NCBI GenBank assembly: GCA_027482245.1
Contig: JAIXWG010000018.1
Location: 1 to 39,203, forward strand
Direction: 5' to 3'
Source: Acetobacteraceae bacterium
GTDB lineage: Bacteria > Pseudomonadota > Alphaproteobacteria > Acetobacterales > Acetobacteraceae
Length of the DNA: 39,203 nucleotides
The position numbers and the translations under genes are program-made. Below, in pieces: positions 8,507 through 15,599 of the stretch. The stretch's first letter is position 1, and every line of letters starts with the position of its first letter. Under the pieces are notes generated by a model that worked only from the letters and a program-made list of their open reading frames with translations, searched no databases and was not told where the DNA came from.

Positions 8507-10123
8507 CTAGCGGTCCGCGGCTGCCCGGTCCCGGCGCCAGGCGGCCGTGTCCTGCATCACGCCGAGCGTGACCAGCGCCTCCGGCCCGGTGAATTCCCGC
8601 GCCTCCGGCCCGGCGAGGGAGAAGGCCGGGTCGGCTTCCAGCTTGCGGAGGTAGCGGCGGTATTCGCGGGACCCGTCGTAGTGGATGCCACGGGTCACGG
8701 CATCCACGGCGCGCTCGTGGAAATCCTGCAGGAACTTGTAGTGCAGCAGCACGCCGCTCGGCTGCTCCGCCGCCAGGCGCATCGGCGCGATGCGATGCGT
8801 GGAGGCCAGCAGCGCAGCCCCCTCCCGCCAGCGGATCAGCGGCAGCTTCGTCAGGGTGGGCGAACGCGGCGGGGCCAGCGCCAGGAAGCGCGGGCTGCGC
8901 TTCAGCCCCGGCACGCGAAGGCCGAGGTTGAACAGCTTCTGCCGCATCCAGCGCCGGCCGCGCGTCGGATCGGCCTCCGGGAAGAACAGCCGCTCCCGCA
9001 CCCCGCCATAGTCCAGCGTGCCGGGAAAGCCCTCGATCCGTTCCCGCCGCAGGCGCGGGGGCTCGAACAGGGGGGCGGCGGCGCGCAGATCATCCCCGGC
9101 GCGATAGGTGCAGTCGGCCAGGGCGCCACGGGGGAAGCAGTCCAGCAGGATGGTGCGGAAGGCCTCCGCGCCCTCCGCATCCAGGTGGCGGGTCAGCGCT
9201 CGCAGGCCGACCCGGTCGCTGCCCGGGAAGACCAGCTGTTCGTCGGCATCCAGCACCAGCGCCCAGTGCCCGCGACCCCAGACGTCCAGCACCGCATTCG
9301 TCCAGGCGATCCCGAAGCCGGAGGCCGGGTAGTTGCCGGGGGCGTCGATCAGGTGCGCGCCGGCAGCGATGGCGGCGTCACGCGTGCCATCGGTGGAGCG
9401 GTTGTCGATGACGATGAAGCGGTCCACGCCCAGCGCGCGGGCGGCGGCGATGGCGGCGGGCAGGCGCAGGGCCTCGTTCCGCACCACCAGCACGGCCAGG
9501 ATCTCCCCGGGGCGTGGTGCCGGGGGCGGGCCGATCGGGGCCAGGCCGTCCGGCAGGCTGGGCAGGGGGGCGCGGGCCGCGGCGCTGGTGCCGGCCAGCG
9601 CCCGGGCGGCGACCACCGGATCCTCGCCGAAGGGGCCGGCGAAGGGCAGGCCGCTGCCGAAGGCGGCGGGCAGGTCCGCCAGCCCCAGCGCCGCGCCATC
9701 CGGCCGGCGATGCGCCAGCGGCGTGGCCGGGCGGGGCATGGCGGCACGGCCGCGGGCGGCCAGTGCCGCGGCATCCATCACGCCATCGCCATCAGCCAGC
9801 CGCCGCGCGGTGGCGGCGGACAGGCACCAGGCATCCTCCGCGTCGCAGCCGGGATGGTCGCCGGCCAGCAGCGCGGCGGCGATCTCCGCCGGCGGACGGA
9901 CGGGCAGGGCGCCCGGCGGCAACTGTGCCAAGGCGACAAGGCCCGGATCGGCCAGCGCCTGCCGGACCGCGGCCGCGTCATGCCCGGCCATGGGCCGCGC
10001 GCCCCAGCCCGCCAGCCGGTCGGCAAGCCGCGGCGCGACGCCCAGGATCGCCACGCCCTGCAGCGGGCCGGTGGCGGAATCGGCGGCCAGGGGACCGGTG
10101 GAATAGAGGCAGGCGGTGCTCAA
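8507..10123 (-). CDS. Glycosyltransferase family 2 protein with N-terminal extension
   Basis: A 538-residue protein. Residues from about 205 onward form a GT-A glycosyltransferase of the Glyco_tranf_2_4 type: EILAVLVVRNEALRLP, then FIVIDNRSTDGT, and the metal/nucleotide-sugar DXD-type motif LVLDADEQ with D292 and D294. The N-terminal 200 residues, rich in Ala/Pro and ending with a proline-rich linker, match nothing I recognise. There is no ATG at the start of the frame. I chose TTG at 10123 because GGAG lies 7 nt before it (GGAGTGTCACC-TTG); another TTG at 10159 would add 12 residues and has no such site. It sits 91 nt downstream of the glycosyltransferase-like gene at 10215-11150 on the same strand, separated by a strong hairpin. 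Role is probably transfer of a sugar in surface-polysaccharide assembly; donor and acceptor are unknown. Confidence 0.83.
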   Translation of the reverse strand: MSTACLYSTGPLAADSATGPLQGVAILGVAPRLADRLAGWGARPMAGHDAAAVRQALADPGLVALAQLPPGALPVRPPAEIAAALLAGDHPGCDAEDAWCLSAATARRLADGDGVMDAAALAARGRAAMPRPATPLAHRRPDGAALGLADLPAAFGSGLPFAGPFGEDPVVAARALAGTSAAARAPLPSLPDGLAPIGPPPAPRPGEILAVLVVRNEALRLPAAIAAARALGVDRFIVIDNRSTDGTRDAAIAAGAHLIDAPGNYPASGFGIAWTNAVLDVWGRGHWALVLDADEQLVFPGSDRVGLRALTRHLDAEGAEAFRTILLDCFPRGALADCTYRAGDDLRAAAPLFEPPRLRRERIEGFPGTLDYGGVRERLFFPEADPTRGRRWMRQKLFNLGLRVPGLKRSPRFLALAPPRSPTLTKLPLIRWREGAALLASTHRIAPMRLAAEQPSGVLLHYKFLQDFHERAVDAVTRGIHYDGSREYRRYLRKLEADPAFSLAGPEAREFTGPEALVTLGVMQDTAAWRRDRAAADR

Positions 10124-10166
10124 GGTGACACTCCGGTCCAGGATCAGGCAGGCGCGCAACGTCCCG

Positions 10167-10213
10167 CCTGCGGCCCGGTTGCCTTGGCGCGGCGGCCCGC
10201 GCCGGGGCGCAGG
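10167..10213. terminator. Nested GC-rich stem-loop after the 10215-11150 gene
   Basis: An inner perfect 7-bp stem (10186-10192 with 10197-10203, 4-nt loop) is enclosed by an outer 10-bp stem with one mismatch (10167-10176 with 10204-10213). It begins 2 nt after the stop codon at 10215. There is no T-run, so it could terminate, attenuate or protect the 3' end of the upstream message rather than be a canonical intrinsic terminator. Seen directly; the role is inferred. Confidence 0.45.
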
Positions 10214-10214
10214 G

Positions 10215-11150
10215 TCAGGTCGTGGTCACGCGGCGGGCTGGCTCCGCCGCCGCATCGGGCAAGGGCGCCCGGCGGCCCTGCCACCAGGCGGCCGCGCCGC
10301 GCAGCACGATGCCGGCCCGGCGGCGGATGTCGCGCAGCCCTTCCTTGATCTCCGCGCGCCAGAAGAAGGGCTTCACGGGGTGCCACAGCATGTCCCGCCG
10401 CGTGCCCATCCGGTACAGCGGCGGCTTGAAGACCAGCGTGCCGGGGGCGAGGTTCACCTGCAGCGGCGTGTTGGTGTAGTGCCGGCCGCGATACCGGTCG
10501 GGCGTCATCGGCCCATCGCCGCCGAGGTCGAGCACCACCAGCCCTGCCTCCATCCCCAGCGTCGGCCAGGTGGCCTCGCAATGCCCGCCCCAGCCATCCC
10601 GGTACGCCGCGTCCATCACGCGCATCATGGCGGCGGAGGCACGGTAGATCGGAAGGAAGGCTCGCCACTGCCGCGATTCGGGCACCGGCATCGGCGCGCT
10701 GAGCGAGGGCCAGTTGTACCAGTCCGGATCGCAGTCGCGCGGGATCAGCCCGGGCGCGAGCAGATCGGCCGCGTCATCCTCGAAGCCCGTGAGGAAGCGG
10801 CGCCAGTCGCCGGAATAGCGGACATCATACTCGATGACCCAGTAGCGGGCGTGGTGCGGCTGCGCGCGCCAATAATGCAGGGCAATTAGGTCGGTGTGCC
10901 CGCCGGCCCATAGCGTCCAGGCCTCGCCGCTGGATTTCGCGGCATAGGCGGGGTGGCGCATCTCCGGCGACCGCACGATGTGGTGCGGCACCTCCGCCAG
11001 GCGCTTCGGCACCGGCGCGCCTGGCGCCAGGTGAATGACGACGACCGGGCGGTAATGCGGCGGGCAGGCGGTACGCAGCGCCTCGAACGCGCGCGCCGCC
11101 CAGCGATCGAAGAAATGGGTCTGGAACAGCAGCGCGGTCGTCGGCGACAT
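10215..11150 (-). CDS. Glycosyltransferase-like protein of unknown family (paralogue A)
   Basis: A 311-residue protein that I cannot assign to a named family. It is clearly paralogous to the gene at 14649-15581: both start with a LLFQTHFFD / LLLQTHYFD strand, share PVP(K/P)RLA..PHH(I/V)VR, WxLWxGGH.DLI.LH, W(V/I)(I/M)EYDV, and end with TRRD(M/T)LWHPVKP. The EYDV/Asp-rich centre and the overall order resemble a GT-A nucleotide-sugar site, so a glycosyltransferase or related surface-polysaccharide enzyme is a reasonable guess. No signal peptide or membrane segment. Its start at 11150 faces the rfbF operon across a 244-nt divergent gap, and its 3' end is followed by a strong hairpin and the family-2 glycosyltransferase. 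Length matches the paralogue (310), supporting the start. Confidence 0.8.
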   Translation of the reverse strand: MSPTTALLFQTHFFDRWAARAFEALRTACPPHYRPVVVIHLAPGAPVPKRLAEVPHHIVRSPEMRHPAYAAKSSGEAWTLWAGGHTDLIALHYWRAQPHHARYWVIEYDVRYSGDWRRFLTGFEDDAADLLAPGLIPRDCDPDWYNWPSLSAPMPVPESRQWRAFLPIYRASAAMMRVMDAAYRDGWGGHCEATWPTLGMEAGLVVLDLGGDGPMTPDRYRGRHYTNTPLQVNLAPGTLVFKPPLYRMGTRRDMLWHPVKPFFWRAEIKEGLRDIRRRAGIVLRGAAAWWQGRRAPLPDAAAEPARRVTTT

Positions 11151-11394
11151 CAGGGGGCCTGTCCTTCGACGTCCTGCGGACGCGCCTGTCTGGCGCGCAC
11201 CATCGGCGACGTCATGCAGCCCTCAACCTGCGCGGTCGCGGCGCGTCTGGCGCCTCAACAAGCCGCGACACACGCGGTTGGGAGCACTTTTCTAGCAACC
11301 GCGTGAGTTGCGGAACCTTCGCCTTCCGTCAGCGCTCCCCAAACCAGTCGTTCCGGTGCCGCGGCATGGGCCGGACCATCAGGGAATTCGTGTC
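11151..11394. promoter_or_regulatory. Divergent control region between paralogue A and rfbF
   Basis: 244 nt between two divergent start codons; it must hold the promoters for the rfbF operon and the minus-strand glycosyltransferase unit. It contains several short inverted repeats, the best being the 10-bp repeat at 11272-11306 listed separately, and an AT-richer patch at 11288-11296. AGGGA about 10 nt before the ATG at 11395 is the likely rfbF ribosome-binding site. I cannot define -35/-10 boxes with confidence. Confidence 0.45.
11272..11306. repeat. Perfect 10-bp inverted repeat with 15-nt spacer
   Basis: CACGCGGTTG (11272-11281) is exactly complementary to CAACCGCGTG (11297-11306) across a 15-nt spacer containing the AT-rich CTTTTCTAG. 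The right arm can alternatively pair with sequence just downstream (GCAAC 11296-11300 with GTTGC 11308-11312). It lies 89 nt before the rfbF ATG. It could be an operator for a dimeric regulator or a leader hairpin; the structure is seen, the function inferred. Confidence 0.55.
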
Positions 11395-12195
11395 ATGACG
11401 GTGCGCAAGGCGGTCATCCTCGCCGGTGGCTACGGGACGAGGCTGATGGAGGAAACGGAGACACGGCCGAAGCCGATGGTGGAGATCGGCGGACGGCCGA
11501 TCCTGTGGCACATCATGAAGATCTACTCGGCGCACGGCATCAATGAGTTCGTGATCGCGCTCGGCTACAAGGGCTACATGATCAAGGAGTTCTTCGCGAA
11601 CTACCGGCTGCACATGTCCGACGTGACCTTCGACTACGGCCGCAACGACATCTCCACCCATGTCGGCCGCGCGGAAGCCTGGAAGGTCACGCTGGTGGAT
11701 ACGGGCGCGGAGACGATGACGGGCGGGCGGCTGAAGCGCCTGGCGGACTATGTCGGCGACGAGCCCTTCTGCATGACCTATGGCGACGGCGTCGCGCAGA
11801 TCGATATCCGCGGCCTGATCGACTACCACGAAAGCCACGGCCGCGCCGCGACCGTGACCGCGGTGCGCCCACCCAGCCGCTTCGGCGCGCTTGAGACGGA
11901 CGCCACCGGCCGCGTCGCCAAGTTCCGGGAAAAGCCGCCGGGTGACGGCATGCGTATCAATGGCGGCTTCTTCATCCTCTCCCCCCAGGTGCTGGACTAC
12001 ATCACCGGCGACGAGACGGTCTTCGAGAAGGAGCCGATGGAGCGCCTGGCGGAAGACGGGGAGCTGATGGCCTGGGAACATGACGGCTTCTGGCATTCGA
12101 TGGACACGCTGCGCGACAAGCGCGCGCTGGAAGCGATGTGGGGCGCGGGCCAGGCGCCCTGGATGAACCAGCCCCGGGCCGTCGTGCCGGCCTGA
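11395..12195 (+). CDS. rfbF: Glucose-1-phosphate cytidylyltransferase
   Basis: A 266-residue nucleotidyltransferase making CDP-glucose from CTP and glucose-1-phosphate, the entry step to CDP-linked deoxy- and branched sugars. Seen: the nucleotide-binding signature LAGGYGTRL at residues 9-17, ETETRPKPMVEIGGRPILWHIM, the YGDGV metal/sugar site, and NGGFFILSP; the ETxTRPKPMVEIG form and the 266-residue length match RfbF (usually about 257) rather than the longer dTDP- or UDP-glucose enzymes. The start at 11395 follows AGGGA; the frame is open 29 codons further upstream, but that stretch runs through the regulatory gap and has no family similarity. It leads a three-gene plus-strand operon with gaps of about 11 nt. 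No CDP-glucose 4,6-dehydratase (rfbG) follows, which is unusual for this pathway. Confidence 0.92.
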   Translation: MTVRKAVILAGGYGTRLMEETETRPKPMVEIGGRPILWHIMKIYSAHGINEFVIALGYKGYMIKEFFANYRLHMSDVTFDYGRNDISTHVGRAEAWKVTLVDTGAETMTGGRLKRLADYVGDEPFCMTYGDGVAQIDIRGLIDYHESHGRAATVTAVRPPSRFGALETDATGRVAKFREKPPGDGMRINGGFFILSPQVLDYITGDETVFEKEPMERLAEDGELMAWEHDGFWHSMDTLRDKRALEAMWGAGQAPWMNQPRAVVPA

Positions 12196-12206
12196 GGCCG
12201 CGCCCC

Positions 12207-13391
12207 GTGCCGCGACTTCACGAAGCCCGGTGGGAGCGCCTGCGCAGCCCATCCTTCAGCGCGACGGCCTGCCGATGCTGCGGCCTGCCGCTGGAGGATG
12301 TGGTGGCCGATTTCGGCCTCGCGCCGCTGGCGACAGCGCCGGTGCCGGCGGGCATCGCCGTCCCGTTCCATCCGCTGCGGCTGATGGTCTGTTCGGATTG
12401 CCGCCTGGTGCAGGCGCCGGCATCCGCGCCCGCTGCCCCGGTGCCGCCGGCGGCGCCGTGGCGGGAGGAAGGCTTCGCCGCCGACATGGTGTCATCCCTG
12501 CGGCTGGATGCCTGGACGCCGGTCGCGGAGATCGGCACCGGCGCCCTGCTGCCCGCCTTCGCGCGCCGCGGCGTGCCCGTGCTGCAGGAGAATGCCGCGG
12601 GCTTCACCACCCACCGCGCCCGGCAATTGCGGGCGGAGGGGCTGGAACCCGTGCTATTGCTGGTGCCGGACGCGATGGCGGAAGCGCCGAGCCTGCGTGA
12701 CCTGGCCGCGGGGCTTCGGGAGTTCCTGGCGCCCGGCGGCGTGCTGGTGCTGGAGATGCCGTCGCTGCAACGGATGATGGAAGGCCGTCGCATCGACCTG
12801 GTGCGCCACGGCATCCTGTCCTGGTTCACGCTGGCGACGACGGAGATGGTGCTGGCCCAGCACGGGCTGGTGGTCTTCGACGCCTGCCGCACGGGGCGGA
12901 ATGGTGGCGGGCTGCGCCTGATGGCTCGCCATGCGGAGGATCGCGGCAAGCCTTTGACTCCGTCGATCGATGCGATGCGGCGGGAGGAAGCGGCGGCAGG
13001 GCTTGGCGGGGCCGAGGCCTACCGCATAGCAGCGGAGCGGCTGGTCGAGGCGAAATGCGCGCTGCTGGATTTCCTCGTCGGCGCGCAGCGCGCCGGCAAG
13101 CGTGTCGCGGCGATCGGCGTGCCGCCCTCGGCCACCACGCTGCTGACCTGGTGCGGCGTCGGCCCGGAGCTGCTGGCCTTCACGGTGGATGACGACCCGG
13201 CGCGGCACGGCCTGACGCTCGCCGGCACCACCATCCCCATCCGACCGCCGGAGGCGCTGGCGGAGGAGAAGCCCGATTTCGTCGTCTCCCTCGCCGCCAG
13301 CTCGAAGGCGGCGCTGGCCTGCCGCCTGCCGGGCCTGCGTGCCTGGGGCGGACGCTTCGTCGTGCCTCTTCCCACCATCGACATCTTCTGA
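12207..13391 (+). CDS. C-methyltransferase-like protein (NDP-sugar type), degenerate active site
   Basis: A 394-residue member of the family of NDP-hexose C-methyltransferases (Methyltransf_13, central SAM domain, Methyltransf_14). Seen: an N-terminal zinc site with C22/C25 and C62/C65 (CRCCG ... CSDCRLVQ), a weak SAM-fold centre beginning VAEIGTGALLP, LREFLAPGGVLVLEMPSL, and a C-terminal Rossmann-like part starting VAAIGVPPSATTLL. Two features are off-pattern: the usual EIGxNDGxLL loop is altered and the region after it shortened, and the catalytic YHEHLSYFSL block reads VRHGILSWFTL, losing the Tyr and second His. The GTG at 12207 was chosen because TGAGG precedes it and it falls 11 nt after the rfbF stop; the longer frame starts inside rfbF. 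Family is clear; whether it still methylates a CDP-sugar is doubtful. Confidence 0.82.
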   Translation: MPRLHEARWERLRSPSFSATACRCCGLPLEDVVADFGLAPLATAPVPAGIAVPFHPLRLMVCSDCRLVQAPASAPAAPVPPAAPWREEGFAADMVSSLRLDAWTPVAEIGTGALLPAFARRGVPVLQENAAGFTTHRARQLRAEGLEPVLLLVPDAMAEAPSLRDLAAGLREFLAPGGVLVLEMPSLQRMMEGRRIDLVRHGILSWFTLATTEMVLAQHGLVVFDACRTGRNGGGLRLMARHAEDRGKPLTPSIDAMRREEAAAGLGGAEAYRIAAERLVEAKCALLDFLVGAQRAGKRVAAIGVPPSATTLLTWCGVGPELLAFTVDDDPARHGLTLAGTTIPIRPPEALAEEKPDFVVSLAASSKAALACRLPGLRAWGGRFVVPLPTIDIF

Positions 13392-13402
13392 GGAAGAACA
13401 CC

Positions 13403-14494
13403 ATGCGTATCCTCATCACCGGCAACATGGGCTATGTCGGGCCCGTGGTCGCGGCGCATCTGCGCACGACGATGCCCGGCGCCACGCTGATCGGCTACGA
13501 TGCCGCCTTCTTCGCGGATTGCCTGACGACGGCGGAAGGCCTGCCGGAATCGACGCTGGACGCGCAGCATTTCGGCGATGTCCGCGACCTGCCCTCCGCC
13601 CTGCTGCAGGATGTGGATGCGGTGGTGCACCTGGCCGCCATCTCCAACGACCCGATGGGCCTGCGGTACGAGGCGCCGACGGCCGAGATCAATGCCCGCG
13701 CCTCGCTGCGCCTCGCGGCCCTGGCGCGGGAGGCCGGCGTCTCCCGCTTCGTCTTCGCCTCCTCCTGCTCCATCTACGGCTTCGCCGAAGGCGGGCCGCG
13801 GAAGGAAGACGATGCGCTGAACCCGCTGACCGCCTATGCCCGCAGCAAGGTCGCGACGGAAGAAGCGCTGCACGCCATGGCACCGCGCGACATGACGGTG
13901 ACCTGCCTGCGCTTCGCGACGGCCTGCGGTGCATCCCCGCGCACGCGGCTCGACCTGGTGCTGAACGACTTCGTCGCGGGCGCACTGGCGAACGGCGAGA
14001 TCAGCGTGCTGTCGGATGGCACGCCCTGGCGCCCGCTGATCGAGGTGCGGGACATGGCGCGCGCCATCGAATGGGCGATCACGCGCGATGCCAGCGTCGG
14101 CGGCCGCGTGCTGAGCGTGAATGCGGGATCAGATGGCTGGAACCTGCAGGTGAAGGACCTGGCCCAGGCCTGCGTGCGGGAGATCCCGGGCACGCGCCTG
14201 TCCATCAACGCCGATGCGCCGCCGGACAAGCGCAGCTACCGCGTCGATTTCGGCCTGTTCCGCAGCCTGGCGCCGAACCACCAGCCGCGCATCGACGTGA
14301 CGGCAGCGATCCAGGGGCTGCGGGACGGGCTGAACGCGATCGGCTTCGCCGACCGCCACTACCGGGAGGGCCGCTTCATCCGCCTGCGCGTGCTGGACGC
14401 GCTGCGCAACCGCGGCCGCATCGATGGCGACCTGCGCCGTCAGACGGGAAACGTGGCGCAGCCTGCGAATGAGGTGGCCGCGAACGCCGCCTAA
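13403..14494 (+). CDS. NAD-dependent epimerase/dehydratase (extended SDR), sugar-nucleotide type
   Basis: A 363-residue extended short-chain dehydrogenase/reductase. The N-terminal Rossmann motif GNMGYVG (residues 7-13) binds NAD(P); HLAAISNDP, a SSCSIYG strand and the catalytic Y145xxxK149 (YARSK) follow, all typical of sugar-nucleotide epimerases, dehydratases and reductases. The gene begins after GAGGAAG, 11 nt downstream of the methyltransferase-like gene, so the three genes form one operon. Acting on a CDP-linked hexose made by RfbF is the natural inference; whether it epimerises, reduces or dehydrates cannot be told from the sequence. The last 30 residues are polar and Ala/Asn-rich and may be dispensable. 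Two hairpins follow the stop. Confidence 0.88.
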   Translation: MRILITGNMGYVGPVVAAHLRTTMPGATLIGYDAAFFADCLTTAEGLPESTLDAQHFGDVRDLPSALLQDVDAVVHLAAISNDPMGLRYEAPTAEINARASLRLAALAREAGVSRFVFASSCSIYGFAEGGPRKEDDALNPLTAYARSKVATEEALHAMAPRDMTVTCLRFATACGASPRTRLDLVLNDFVAGALANGEISVLSDGTPWRPLIEVRDMARAIEWAITRDASVGGRVLSVNAGSDGWNLQVKDLAQACVREIPGTRLSINADAPPDKRSYRVDFGLFRSLAPNHQPRIDVTAAIQGLRDGLNAIGFADRHYREGRFIRLRVLDALRNRGRIDGDLRRQTGNVAQPANEVAANAA

Positions 14495-14524
14495 CGTTCG
14501 AGAGGGTTGCTGGTGATCCGATGG

Positions 14525-14549
14525 CGGCCGGCGTCCTTCGCGCCGGCCG
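14525..14549. terminator. 9-bp perfect stem-loop downstream of the CDP-sugar operon
   Basis: CGGCCGGCG (14525-14533) pairs exactly with CGCCGGCCG (14541-14549) around a 7-nt loop, 30 nt after the epimerase stop. No T-run follows. It lies between convergent transcription units, so a terminator or 3'-end stabiliser is likely. Confidence 0.5.
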
Positions 14550-14610
14550 AGGCCGCGAACGTGGCCCGCTGCTCATCCAGCGAAGCCAAGCGAAGCGCCG
14601 GCGCCTGAGG

Positions 14611-14633
14611 GCCTTTTCGTGCAACGAAAAGGC
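14611..14633. terminator. 10-bp perfect stem-loop, probable bidirectional terminator
   Basis: GCCTTTTCGT (14611-14620) pairs with ACGAAAAGGC (14624-14633) around a 3-nt loop. It lies between the convergent epimerase and paralogue-B genes, 15 nt beyond the stop of the latter. The TTTT/AAAA runs inside the stem give a T-rich arm in either direction, although no T-tract follows the stem. Bidirectional termination is inferred. Confidence 0.6.
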
Positions 14634-14648
14634 GCGGCGACTTGTGCC

Positions 14649-15581
14649 TCAGCCCGGCGCCGGTCCACCCCGGCGCCGGGCGATCCAGTCCCGCAGCGCG
14701 CGCCGCCTGGCGCCGGCGATGACGCGCCATTCGCGGAAACCGGCGCCGATCTCGTCCTTCCAGTGCCACGGCTTCACGGGGTGCCACAGCGTGTCGCGCC
14801 GCGTGCCGGCGCGGTACATCGCCGGCTTGGCGAAGAAGGTCCCGGGCGCCAGGTAGAACTGCACCGCGCTGCTGGCGGCGGAGGTGTAGAAGCGGCGCGT
14901 GTTGCCCGGCGCGACGAAGGGGCCCTCCCCGCCGATATCCTCGATCCGGAAGCCGCGCAGACGCGCGAGGGTGGACCAAGTGGCTTCCAGGTGTCCCCCG
15001 AAGCCGGCGGCATAGGCCTCGTCCATCGCGCGGAACATCCGCTGGCTGACGCGGAACAGCGGCAGGAAGGCGGCCGTCGCGGCCTCCGCCAGCGCTTCCG
15101 GCGTCTCGATCCCGGCCAGGGACGGCCAGCAAACCCAATGCGGATCGTGCTGCCGTTCGCGGACGCAGGTCGTCAGCAGGTCGGCGCCGCTGTCCTCGAA
15201 GGCATCGAAGAAGCGCGACCAGCGGCCGGTGAAGGCGACGTCGTATTCCATCACCCAGCAGCGGTCGAAATCCGGCAGGGCTCGCATGGCATGCAGCGGG
15301 ATCAGGTCGCAATGGCCACCGCCCCACAATTCCCACGGGCGCCCGGTCCAGTCCGCGGCGGCGTTCTTGCGGGGATAGGGCAGGGCGCGCAGCTCATCCG
15401 TGCGCACGACGTGGTGAGGATGGCGCGCGAGCCGCGGCGGCACCGGCCTGCCGGGCGGCAGGTGGATCAGGACGCGGCAGTCGAAATGCGTCGGTGCTTC
15501 CCGCACCAGGCGGCGGAAGGCGCGTTCCGATCCGGCGTCAAAGTAATGCGTCTGCAGCAGCAGCAGCGTGCGGGCCGGCAT
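14649..15581 (-). CDS. Glycosyltransferase-like protein of unknown family (paralogue B)
   Basis: A 310-residue paralogue of the protein at 10215-11150, sharing its whole architecture: LLLQTHYFD at the N-terminus, PHHVVRTDEL, WELWGGGHCDLIPLH, WVMEYDVAFTGRW, a FFDAFEDSGADLL segment, and TRRDTLWHPVKPW near the end. The DNA is also close: 19 nt coding the WHPVK region (14772-14790) are identical to 10371-10389. The start at 15581 follows a strong AGGAGG site about 7 nt upstream. It sits 18 nt downstream of the flippase gene on the same strand, so the two form an operon whose job is probably export and decoration of a surface polysaccharide. I cannot name the family; the EYDV motif suggests a GT-A type sugar transferase. 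Confidence 0.82.
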   Translation of the reverse strand: MPARTLLLLQTHYFDAGSERAFRRLVREAPTHFDCRVLIHLPPGRPVPPRLARHPHHVVRTDELRALPYPRKNAAADWTGRPWELWGGGHCDLIPLHAMRALPDFDRCWVMEYDVAFTGRWSRFFDAFEDSGADLLTTCVRERQHDPHWVCWPSLAGIETPEALAEAATAAFLPLFRVSQRMFRAMDEAYAAGFGGHLEATWSTLARLRGFRIEDIGGEGPFVAPGNTRRFYTSAASSAVQFYLAPGTFFAKPAMYRAGTRRDTLWHPVKPWHWKDEIGAGFREWRVIAGARRRALRDWIARRRGGPAPG

Positions 15582-15599
15582 CGGAACGCTCCTCCTGGT

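Noticed and set aside
8108..10348. 746-codon plus-strand frame opposite the glycosyltransferase
   Set aside because: Composition typical of antisense high-GC frames; the minus strand carries recognisable GT-A motifs.
11308..11394. Earlier start for rfbF (29 extra codons)
   Set aside because: Family members start at the VRKAVILAGG strand; the extra segment lies in the control region and AGGGA precedes 11395.
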